Shown here piece by piece: positions 16,764 to 24,168 of a stretch of DNA of 64,000 nt. The notes under the pieces are model-generated. The model searched no databases and was not told where the DNA came from. It saw nothing but the letters and a program-made list of their open reading frames with translations. A program made the translations under genes and the position numbers. Positions within the stretch are counted from its first letter, which is position 1. Each line of letters opens with the position of its first letter. The stretch comes from Hyphomicrobium sp. 12-62-95 (GTDB lineage Bacteria; Pseudomonadota; Alphaproteobacteria; Rhizobiales; Hyphomicrobiaceae). The DNA lies in contig NCCZ01000017.1 of NCBI GenBank assembly GCA_002279935.1, positions 1 through 64,000 of the forward strand. The letters run 5' to 3'.

Positions 16764-18056
16764 TCAACGCATGCGTTTCCTGACGCTTCTGAGGCAGTCG
16801 CGGGAACCAGCGTCGGTGTGTGCTGCAACCCTGTCGATCAGCCGCGCACACGAGGCATCCGTTGCCGAAGCCATCGCGCTCCAGCGTCCGGCCCGCAGAC
16901 GGTGGCGGGCAATCCAGTACCGGACCAGCAGCCTGGGAACGGCAAAGGACAGCACCGACGGGCAGGTTCGTAGAATATCCGCCAAGGTGGCCTCTTGACC
17001 GGCCGCCGCGGCCAGCCGCATCACCAGCTTGGCCTTGCGACGCAGCGTCCGGGGCGCGCAAACCAACAGGGTCGGGACAGCGACCACGATCGATATGAGT
17101 TCCCGTTCCGGCAACCCGGACGATTGGCGCAGAAAGTGCAACCCCTCCGATAACCGCCCGGGGCTGACCAAAGCCAGGACCGGTTGGCGGATCATGAGAT
17201 TGACGGCATCGGCGGTCTCAAGCCCAAGCGCCATCCTCAACCCCTCAATCCTCCCGGACAGCACGGCCGGATCCGTGCCCGCCAGCCGCCGGTCGCGGGC
17301 GAGCAGAGCCCTGACCTTGACCTGCGACCGGGCGCCCAGTGCCATCAGGTGATCGATGACCTGCTCGATCGCGTCGGGATCCTCAAACAGCCACTGCGGA
17401 TCCCGCCGGATGACGGTCTCAAGCCGCGCCGCGTCCAATTCGAGAACGCCCGTCAGTCGCGCCAACCGCCCGTGCAACCCGGCGGTCGTTAAATCCAGGA
17501 TGTCGGGACGGACCAAGACCATGTCGATGATGGCGGCGGGCGGCCAGTCCAATCCCGATGCTAAAACCTCAACCTGCTGGCGCACGTCGTCGGGCTCGAG
17601 CGCCGATAAGCGTTCGGTCCGCTTTGCGGCACGCTTCAGTTGGCACAGCGGCACGCCCAGAGCCTCGGAGAGCCTCTCCAAACGGTCCCGCTGCGCCTTG
17701 GGTGGATTGCGCAGCAGACTAGGCTCGTCGACAGCGCGTGCGAGAATCTCGTGCACGGAGAGCCCCCGGGCGCGCGCATGGGCTTGCGCATTGGCCACCG
17801 CGCGGCCCGGGCGGACCGTGCGAACGATCTGGGAGACGTCCCATGTTTCAGCAAGGCGCCCCGTCAAGCCGCCATCGATGCGGCACCCGGCCTCCTCCAT
17901 GACGCTCATCGCCCAGGACCAGCCCGTCGATACCTCTTTTGGCCGGCCCGGGCGTCTCTCCTGCCGTATGGTTGTGGGCTGCCCGTCCCCGGCAGGCCGG
18001 ACCGGGTTTCCTCCATCACGCCGCTGGCTGCGCCGCTGCATCGCGTCCGTCCTCAC
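16764..18056 (-). CDS. mTERF-like alpha-solenoid repeat protein
   Basis: A 430-residue protein. From about residue 98 to 388 it consists of eight units of about 36 residues, each reading roughly LG-x-hydrophobic-x6-hydrophobic-x5-P-x-hydrophobic-L-x12-L. The key proline falls at 112, 184, 220, 292, 328 and 366, with 148 and 256 as substituted positions of the same 36-residue register. Examples are VIRRDPQWLFEDPDAIEQVI and LMIRQPVLALVSPGRLSEGL. This is the pattern of mitochondrial transcription termination factor (mTERF) repeats, helical triplets that wrap nucleic acid. The N-terminus has an AT-hook-like RRPGRPK at 34-40. The GTG start overlaps the GIY-YIG gene stop. A nucleic-acid-binding role is inferred. 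Confidence 0.7.
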   Translation of the reverse strand: MRTDAMQRRSQRRDGGNPVRPAGDGQPTTIRQERRPGRPKEVSTGWSWAMSVMEEAGCRIDGGLTGRLAETWDVSQIVRTVRPGRAVANAQAHARARGLSVHEILARAVDEPSLLRNPPKAQRDRLERLSEALGVPLCQLKRAAKRTERLSALEPDDVRQQVEVLASGLDWPPAAIIDMVLVRPDILDLTTAGLHGRLARLTGVLELDAARLETVIRRDPQWLFEDPDAIEQVIDHLMALGARSQVKVRALLARDRRLAGTDPAVLSGRIEGLRMALGLETADAVNLMIRQPVLALVSPGRLSEGLHFLRQSSGLPERELISIVVAVPTLLVCAPRTLRRKAKLVMRLAAAAGQEATLADILRTCPSVLSFAVPRLLVRYWIARHRLRAGRWSAMASATDASCARLIDRVAAHTDAGSRDCLRSVRKRMR

Positions 18057-18550
18057 GCTTTGATAATGCGCAATCGCGCTTTGATGGCTCCGACCGAGCG
18101 GTTGAGATGGGCTGCGATGACGGGCACGCTCAGCTGCTGTGCGCGCATTCTGCGCAACGCGGCATCATCGTCAGGTTCCCATCGTGACCAGTGCCCCTCG
18201 GGCTTACCCAAGCGAAGCCGTTTGATGGTGCTGGACCCATCGGGCGCGCGGCGCGGGTGGGTGAGGTCACTGCGCCCGTCCGTGGCCGGCTTCCGCCGGG
18301 CGGCCCTCATGCGGAAGATCTCCGACCAGAACATCTCCGCCACAACTGCGGTCTCTAGATCGCGCACGGCTTCCAGCAGCACGAACCGTGGCAGCAGCCC
18401 CAGGCTCTGCAACGCGTGCAGGCGCAGACCGGCCGGGGTGTCCGCGTCTTGAAGGTGATACGCCTTCCACTGCGCCGCCTGCTGCGACCGTCCCACATAA
18501 AAAACCCGGTCGTCGCGCGGATCGATCATTCCATAAATTAAATACTGCAC
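18053..18550 (-). CDS. GIY-YIG nuclease-like protein with Myb/GcrA-like tail
   Basis: A 165-residue two-domain protein. Residues 3-20 hold the GIY-YIG signature (YLIYG, then VFYVGRS); His32 and a C-terminal helix AEMFWSEIF with Glu72 fit the rest of the fold. The usual catalytic Arg in the first helix is not obvious (AAQWKAYHL), so activity is uncertain. Residues 121-163 (WSRWEPDDDAALRRMRAQQL, then IAAHLNRSVGAIKARLRII) form a Myb/GcrA-like helix-turn-helix. It would nick or bind DNA at sites chosen by the tail. It is translationally coupled (GTGA overlap) to the mTERF-like gene. Confidence 0.75.
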   Translation of the reverse strand: MQYLIYGMIDPRDDRVFYVGRSQQAAQWKAYHLQDADTPAGLRLHALQSLGLLPRFVLLEAVRDLETAVVAEMFWSEIFRMRAARRKPATDGRSDLTHPRRAPDGSSTIKRLRLGKPEGHWSRWEPDDDAALRRMRAQQLSVPVIAAHLNRSVGAIKARLRIIKA

Positions 18551-18733
18551 GCATTAATATCTCAAAACATCTCTGATTTATCAAATTCTATTTCGAAAAA
18601 GGCTTGGCGCCGCTGAATACGCAACGCTTGAAACCCAACATGCGGACCGTTCCGGCTGGAGCGGACCCAAGGAGAAGTTGCGAGACGATTTATTTTCGTG
18701 ATATAAAAAGAATAATTGATATAGATTGGATGC

Positions 18734-18988
18734 ATGTTGCAAATCGACAAAGAGAAGATAGATTATATTCTCAATCAGATCGAAGCCCTGAACCGGGCTT
18801 TACTCTCGCTGTCGGAGAGGGCAAAGCCCGACGCCGTCAGTTTGGAGAAGCGACTGAAAAGCATCGAAGCCGTCAGCGAAAAGATCGCGCACGATATCGG
18901 CAACATCCAGGCCTGCATCATGGCTATTCTCGATGCCGTTCAGGCGTCCTCGGCAAACCGTCCGCAACGCAAGGAGACAGAGCGATGA
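18734..18988 (+). CDS. small coiled-coil protein A
   Basis: An 84-residue protein with heptad-like hydrophobic spacing over most of its length (IDYILNQIEALNRALLSLSE, then LEKRLKSIEAVSEKIAHDIG). It begins downstream of a very AT-rich stretch and is divergent from the GIY-YIG/mTERF operon. Its stop overlaps the next ATG (ATGA), so the two coiled-coil proteins are coupled and could pair. No family recognised. Confidence 0.55.
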   Translation: MLQIDKEKIDYILNQIEALNRALLSLSERAKPDAVSLEKRLKSIEAVSEKIAHDIGNIQACIMAILDAVQASSANRPQRKETER

Positions 18989-19263
18989 CGAACCCGCAAC
19001 CGGGACCCGATGTCCCCGCGGCCTCCAGCCGCCCAAAGCGCAGAACCCGGTCCAGGCGGCCGCCCCTGCCGGCCGAGGGCATTGACATCGCGACGCTCAC
19101 GGCGCGATTGGCTGAGATCGAAGCTACACTTGGACACGCGCTGAAGAGCATCGAAGAGCTGCAGCACAATCAGATCCGTCTCAAAGGCAGCCTCGACCAT
19201 CTGACCTTCCGCGTCACAGACCTCTATCAACAGGTCTTGAAGGCCCCCGCATCACGCCATTGA
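18985..19263 (+). CDS. small coiled-coil protein B
   Basis: A 92-residue protein with a basic, proline-rich N-terminus (RPKRRTRSRRPP, at about 16-27) that could touch DNA. A helix with coiled-coil spacing follows (IATLTARLAEIEATLGHALK, then IEELQHNQIRLKGSLDHL). The start at 18985 is set by the ATGA overlap and the AAGGAGA just upstream. The longer frame back to 18604 runs antiparallel to nothing useful and is rejected. Confidence 0.6.
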   Translation: MTNPQPGPDVPAASSRPKRRTRSRRPPLPAEGIDIATLTARLAEIEATLGHALKSIEELQHNQIRLKGSLDHLTFRVTDLYQQVLKAPASRH

Positions 19264-19553
19264 TACCGTCCCGGTCGCATCCGACGGGCCCCATGTGCGA
19301 GCATCGCGCGTTGGTCTGGAAACGGCTCCGGGGCAACAAGCCCATGATCATCCGAGCATCGCCACCGGTCCTCTGCCCCATCACGGGAGGTCCGTTATCT
19401 GGCCAGGGGATGCCGCGCTTATCGTTTCGAGCGTCCATATTTATCTTGAAGCATCACCTGTAATCATTCTAATTTATCCTATTGCGTTTTTAATTCCTTA
19501 ATCCAGACGACTGGGCTTATTAAATCAATCAATATTAATGATATAAAATACAT

Positions 19554-19784
19554 ATGACCAAACCAAACGACAGAGAAGCATTTAAAATCATCCTAGAGTT
19601 ATTGAAGGAGAGGCTTTGGTTGCTCGAAGCGGCGCTCTTGCAGGGCGAAGCCGAGCGCCATCGCATGGCAGCTTTCCGTTCCTCAATGGCGCAGGCGGCA
19701 CGCTCAAAAGAGAGAATGACCCGCGTGGTGCGTGAAAACGACCTGCGGTGGCGCGGGCCGCGCGGGCGCACGGGCTCATCCTGA
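19554..19784 (+). CDS. small basic helical protein
   Basis: A 76-residue protein preceded by an AT-rich leader like those of 18734 and 3085. It is predicted all-helical with an arginine-rich C-terminus (LRWRGPRGRTG). It ends 17 bases before the ATPase start, so it may be its co-transcribed partner. The 290 bases upstream hold no gene. Unknown family. Confidence 0.45.
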   Translation: MTKPNDREAFKIILELLKERLWLLEAALLQGEAERHRMAAFRSSMAQAARSKERMTRVVRENDLRWRGPRGRTGSS

Positions 19785-19801
19785 TCGTCCGTATGTGAGA
19801 A

Positions 19802-21253
19802 GTGCAGAACGCCGATCCCGCCATGCCCGACAGTTTTGATTTGAGCGACAAGGATCAGCGGTCATGGATCACCGGGGAACGCCTGGAGACATGGTCGGCG
19901 CTTGCACCGGAGTGGCCTCGGCCGGTGACAGCCGTTATCGCTGCAGAATTCGTCCATGCGGGACCATCTCTGCACAGTTTGACCGGTGCTGGATCGGTCG
20001 GCAAAACCGCAGTCGCCCTCCAGGTTGGCGGCCATCTGCTTCGGGACGGTTTCCAAAGCCGGGACGTTCTCTACCTTGGCTTGCGGGGCTTCAGCGGCTG
20101 TCACGATCAAGCGCGGAATCGCGTGAGCCGTTGGATCGATGACCGGGACGGCCGGCGCTTGGCCATCGTCGTCGACGATGCACTTGATTTGGAGCGCTGG
20201 CGACTGTGGGGCGCGGCAAAAATCCGTCAGGGATGCGATCTGCGCGCGCTGTTCATCGGAGCTCCTGGCGAACGGCCGGCGACCGTTGTCCGCACGGATT
20301 TGCCTGATCGATCCTACGCCTTGGGGCCACTGACGTTCGGCGAGGCTGCGTCCAGGTTCGGGGTCAGCCTGAGTGCAAGGTCGGTCGCAGGTCTGGATCT
20401 GTTCGCCGATCGCGGTCCGGGCGATTGGGCCTTGGGCCCAGCTGCATCGGACTTGGAGCCGCTGCTGGCTGCCTATCTCCAAACGGGCGGATATCCGGAG
20501 ATGTGTTTGAGGCCATCAATGGACCCGGTTCAACTGCGGCAGCGTCTCATCGCTGCGGCGGCCGGCCGGGACGCGAGCTACGCCGGGTTGCTATCGGGAT
20601 CGCTGGCCAGAACAAGTCTGTTCGACGACATCTGTTCGGCGGAAGGCCGCGCGCTTGACCCCGCGGCCCTATCTGGGTCGGCCACCGACCGGACCGGGAA
20701 TGACGTCTCTCATCTTGGCTGGTTCGAACGGGCGGGCCTTGTTCACTGTCTTCCCGCGTTTGGAGACGACCCTTGCGCGCCCCGGCGCCAGATTATTCTG
20801 AGCGATGCGGTGCTTGCGGCCGGTCCGCGCGGCCAGCCGCTTCACGGCCGATCATCCCCTCATCATCTGGCGGCCCAGCGATGTTTCGTTGGACATTTGG
20901 CGCGCTGGGCCACACGGCATGGCCTGCGCGTGTGTGCCTGGCGGAATTTGCAGGGGGTCGAAGCCGCAGCTGTTCTGCTTGATGGCCCCAAAGCCGTTGT
21001 TTTCAAACTCATCGACGGCACCGAGCATCGCGAGGCGCACCAGATCTGGCTTCGCGCCGTTTCGCGCCGTTTCGATCGGCCGCACACCATAGCGGTGTCG
21101 GTCCCCATGGAAACCGCTGTGGACGCTGCTGCCGCAACATGTGTTGAGCCGGCCCCACCGTCATCGAGCATCTGGCCGTTGACATCCCTCCTCTTGGCGC
21201 TGAGCGATGGTCTTATGGGCTCAACCCCATGGTCACCCCGCGCAGCCCCGTAG
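19802..21253 (+). CDS. AAA-type ATPase of the AAA_14/DUF4143-like kind
   Basis: Up to 483 residues from a GTG (ATG at 19823 is an alternative). The Walker A is GAGSVGKT at 62-69 and a Walker B is LAIVVDD at 120-126. A winged-helix-like middle contains LGWFERAGLVHCLP. A C-terminal alpha/beta part (VCAWRNLQGVEAAAVLLDGP, then KAVVFKLI) sits where DUF4143 proteins carry a nuclease-like domain. The usual acidic residues of that domain are replaced, so it is probably not a nuclease. Proteins of this type are widespread, often in defence or mobile loci, with poorly known function. It may belong with the neighbouring coiled-coil and nuclease genes. Confidence 0.65.
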   Translation: MQNADPAMPDSFDLSDKDQRSWITGERLETWSALAPEWPRPVTAVIAAEFVHAGPSLHSLTGAGSVGKTAVALQVGGHLLRDGFQSRDVLYLGLRGFSGCHDQARNRVSRWIDDRDGRRLAIVVDDALDLERWRLWGAAKIRQGCDLRALFIGAPGERPATVVRTDLPDRSYALGPLTFGEAASRFGVSLSARSVAGLDLFADRGPGDWALGPAASDLEPLLAAYLQTGGYPEMCLRPSMDPVQLRQRLIAAAAGRDASYAGLLSGSLARTSLFDDICSAEGRALDPAALSGSATDRTGNDVSHLGWFERAGLVHCLPAFGDDPCAPRRQIILSDAVLAAGPRGQPLHGRSSPHHLAAQRCFVGHLARWATRHGLRVCAWRNLQGVEAAAVLLDGPKAVVFKLIDGTEHREAHQIWLRAVSRRFDRPHTIAVSVPMETAVDAAAATCVEPAPPSSSIWPLTSLLLALSDGLMGSTPWSPRAAP

Positions 21254-21430
21254 ACGACCGACGCGGGGCCGATGGGGCATTTCTCCCATTCCCCCCCCAT
21301 GCGCCAAGCCCGGCAGGGGGCTGGTGAAGGTAAGGCGCGGCGTGGTCACGCCCGAGTGCGGCTTTTCCCGCCAAACCAACACGGCCCCTGCGTTCGGGCG
21401 GCAAGGCTGACAGTCACAGTCTGGCTGAGG

Positions 21431-22135
21431 TTATGCTGCTAGCGCGTCCACAGTTTGTTGGACGGCCTTATCTGCGTGCGCGGTCATTGGACGTGTCGCC
21501 TCGCTGACAACCGTCGTCCAGGTCTTGGATATCTTCATCGTCCCGGACGCGGCGTCTTGAAGAACGGTTTGCACGATTTTTCTCTGTGCCTCGGACCAGT
21601 CATGCAGGGTTCTGCTGGCTACGGCGTCCTTGATGTGTTCGGTTTGCCTTTCAGCGGAAGACTGCGCCAGGGCCGCTGCCGTGCGCATGATATCCCCACA
21701 GCCCTTCACCCATAGGCTGGTTGATTTGAAATAAACTTCGAGGCTCTCTTGGCCGAAATGGGCCGAGTCCAACATCATCGCTTCGATCCGCTTTGTGGTT
21801 TGCGTCATCAGTATCTCCATGGGTTGTAATCTTGCTTTTCTGGCGTCATTCCCGGCGGCTCTTGCCATCGTTGGATGGCCTGCCTTGCGTTCCAAATCGA
21901 CAGACGTTTCTGCCGTCGTCTCCGCTGTTCGTTCCGATCGCTGCCCTGTCCGGATCCGCGTCAGTCGGTGCCGCGACCCCCGCTTCGCCGGCAGCATTTT
22001 TTGTGATGGAGCCGGGACGATGGCCGATGCGGACATTGGCGCGGTTTCAGATGGCTGTACCGCTGCGGGTGGCTCGATAGCCCGAGCTGTCGCGGCGGTG
22101 TGTCTGGGAGAGTTGGGGGCACGCGTATCAATCAT
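21431..22135 (-). CDS. phasin-family protein with long N-terminal extension
   Basis: The last 125 residues look like a phasin, the amphipathic helical protein that coats polyhydroxyalkanoate granules (SAHFGQESLEVYFKSTSLWV, then VVSEATRPMTAHADKAVQQT). Two starts are possible. 21808 gives a standard 125-residue phasin with GGAG eight bases upstream. 22135 gives 234 residues with AAGAAGGGA seven bases before the ATG. The extra 109 residues are Ala/Pro/Arg/Thr-rich and disordered-looking. If translated, the product would resemble DNA- or nucleoid-linked granule proteins in idea, with the basic part at the other end from PhaF. Confidence 0.65.
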   Translation of the reverse strand: MIDTRAPNSPRHTAATARAIEPPAAVQPSETAPMSASAIVPAPSQKMLPAKRGSRHRLTRIRTGQRSERTAETTAETSVDLERKAGHPTMARAAGNDARKARLQPMEILMTQTTKRIEAMMLDSAHFGQESLEVYFKSTSLWVKGCGDIMRTAAALAQSSAERQTEHIKDAVASRTLHDWSEAQRKIVQTVLQDAASGTMKISKTWTTVVSEATRPMTAHADKAVQQTVDALAA

Positions 22136-22537
22136 TATAATATCCCTTCTTATGTCTTTTTACAAAATAAAAACTCTACATGCAACATATTGTGCTTTGC
22201 TGGATCGCATGCAGCCATTCTGCCTTTGATCGACGTCTTTCTGTTTACTTAAAGAAGCTTCATACAGGAGTGGCTTGTGCACTGCATAATATTAAATCTT
22301 ATTCATTTATATTGTCAAAAATATTTTTCATTCTAATGGCTTGATCGCTCAAACGTCTATTGGCGAGCCCCAGCAGACCGTTTCGGTCACCAAGATGCGG
22401 CCCGTCAGGGCGCGCAAGGGCTCTGGCAATAGCCTCCTGCTCGTTTCACTCCTGGCACTTGAGTAGGCCTCAGAAGGCCCCAGTTCCCCGATGACCGGAT
22501 CAGCGGAAGATGCCGCTGCGGCCTTGGAGAACATTCG
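22136..22537. other. AT-rich intergenic region
   Basis: Divergent promoter region between the phasin-like gene and the membrane protein at 22538. It is AT-rich around 22136-22340. I find no gene; a short GGCCT-CAGA-AGGCC hairpin lies near 22470. Confidence 0.4.
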
Positions 22538-23416
22538 ATGTCTGGTGGATTTTTCTCAAACAGGTGGAGAGCCGTTGATAGGTTCGCCTTCTGGCCGGTG
22601 ATCACACTGTTTTATCCGCTGTCATGGCTGTTGGAGCGCTATCACAAGCGGCTGAAGGACCAGATCCTGGCTGAGGGTGATCTCAGCACGCAAAAGCCAT
22701 TTTTGGAGACCGGCAAATTCCCGCGGCGCGGATTTGCGCCCTCGCGACTGATCATGGTGGGTTTCCTGGTCGCCGTTGTCGCTGTGTCGACGGCTATTTT
22801 TATGGTTCTGTGCGAGACGATCGTACGGGGATTTGCCCTGCAGGACGCGGAGTTCACGGGAACGGCCGCCGATCTTGTCTTTTTCTCGCTGCTCGCGCTG
22901 TATTATGCCGTGTTTGTGGCTGTAACCGAGCTGACGCGCCGTTACATTCTTAATGGCCGTTTCTTCGCAACCTACGATCAGTTGATGACTTATGTCCGCG
23001 CCCAGCCCTCATCAGCCGAGGTGCTGGACTATGCGCCGACACTGAGGCTGTGCGCCAAGAGGCATATTCGTGGTCCGTCTGACCTGTACCGCATGATGGC
23101 GTCGTGGCAGGCCCAGGAGGATCACTCAGCCTATTACCGCTCGGACCGGCTCCTTGAACTCCTGACCCTTCTCGAGCAGCGCTATCCCTTTGTGTGCAAG
23201 GATGAGGATCTCTGCCAGCGTTACTGGGACTTTGGCCGGGCGCTCTACCGGGTGCTGTGGCAGCGCAACCCGGACTGGGTCAAGTCCTCTCTCTTTTCCG
23301 GGACGCCTCCGCATCTGTTAAGCGAGGGGACTGGGCGGCTCAATGGTGTCAGGCACACGCTCCCGACAAGCACGCTGCGCTTCGAAGACGAGGGTTCTGA
23401 GCGCGTGGTGAACTGA
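22538..23416 (+). CDS. membrane protein, unknown family
   Basis: A 292-residue protein with a hydrophobic stretch near the N-terminus (FAFWPVITLFYPLSWLL) and two further helices at about 72-95 and 110-130. A long cytoplasmic C-terminal domain rich in Arg, Tyr and Leu follows. It is a single gene followed at once by a strong hairpin terminator. I do not recognise the family. The region around it is plasmid backbone. Confidence 0.6.
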   Translation: MSGGFFSNRWRAVDRFAFWPVITLFYPLSWLLERYHKRLKDQILAEGDLSTQKPFLETGKFPRRGFAPSRLIMVGFLVAVVAVSTAIFMVLCETIVRGFALQDAEFTGTAADLVFFSLLALYYAVFVAVTELTRRYILNGRFFATYDQLMTYVRAQPSSAEVLDYAPTLRLCAKRHIRGPSDLYRMMASWQAQEDHSAYYRSDRLLELLTLLEQRYPFVCKDEDLCQRYWDFGRALYRVLWQRNPDWVKSSLFSGTPPHLLSEGTGRLNGVRHTLPTSTLRFEDEGSERVVN

Positions 23417-23421
23417 AACAA

Positions 23422-23445
23422 AAGCAGCCCCGCAAGGGGCTGCTT
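23422..23445. terminator. bidirectional terminator hairpin
   Basis: AAGCAGCCCC-GCAA-GGGGCTGCTT is a perfect 10-bp stem with a stable GCAA tetraloop between two convergent genes. The A and T ends allow it to serve both strands. Confidence 0.75.
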
Positions 23446-23451
23446 GGCGTT

Positions 23452-24117
23452 CTATGGCGATGGTATTTTAAGCAGCAGACTGGCCGGCGCTCCGGGTGGC
23501 TCCACATTGGGGCGCCAGTCAGTAACGAGCGCGCCAACAGGCTTGATGGCGCGCTCATCGATACACGCGATGTCTGCAAAATCATCGTGCCCCGAACCTG
23601 TCGCGCGGCAAGCCCGTCCCTCAAACAGAAAATGATACGCCATATAGGTACCAGGACGCCCGAAATAACAGGCCGGCGTCCAGAACCGCTCTTTATCGGT
23701 TGCTACAACCGGTCCATGGCAAGACTGCTTGAGAATGGAGAGCGACGTATCAGCCAGGGTGGCGATTCGTTTCTCTCCAAGGACGAGACCCAGATAGGGG
23801 ATACGGATGTGCTGCGCTGGGCGTGTCCCCCGGAAAACCGCAATGGCCTCCCTGTATTTTGTGCCGGGGCGCCTGACCACCAGAAAGGCTCCTTGTTCGC
23901 GCTGGTACCAATCGATGTGATAGCCAGGCGAGGCCTGAAGGATGCGCGCCGGGCCGAAGACCTTTTCGATTGCGGAGGTCTTGGTCAGGACTGAGAAGTC
24001 TTCCAGAAAAGTGAATTCAGCGGCGCATTGGCTCGCACAGTCTTGTGGGAGCCCGCTACCGCCATCGGCCATTGCAGGAGTCAAAAGGAAGAATAGGAAG
24101 AACGCAGCCGGTTTCAT
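23452..24117 (-). CDS. exported protein, unknown function
   Basis: A 221-residue protein with a signal peptide (MKPAAFFLFFLLTPAMA). The mature part begins with two close cysteines (DCASQC) and has three more later, so disulfides are likely in the periplasm. No catalytic motif recognised. It lies 51 bases downstream of dnaB on the same strand and could be read through from it. Confidence 0.6.
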   Translation of the reverse strand: MKPAAFFLFFLLTPAMADGGSGLPQDCASQCAAEFTFLEDFSVLTKTSAIEKVFGPARILQASPGYHIDWYQREQGAFLVVRRPGTKYREAIAVFRGTRPAQHIRIPYLGLVLGEKRIATLADTSLSILKQSCHGPVVATDKERFWTPACYFGRPGTYMAYHFLFEGRACRATGSGHDDFADIACIDERAIKPVGALVTDWRPNVEPPGAPASLLLKIPSP

Positions 24118-24168
24118 GGGACATCCCTTGAGAGCTGGGTGGATGGGGAAGGCGCCGTTTGAAGAGCG

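Noticed and set aside
18604..18984. Longer frame in front of coiled-coil protein B
   Set aside because: It overlaps coiled-coil protein A in another phase, and the ATGA overlap with AAGGAGA supports the start at 18985.
21278..21300. C-run near 21290 as a phase-variation tract
   Set aside because: It lies after the ATPase gene's stop and is not in a reading frame.
22334..22345. TTGATCGCTCAA as an FNR box
   Set aside because: The half-sites are separated by four instead of six bases.
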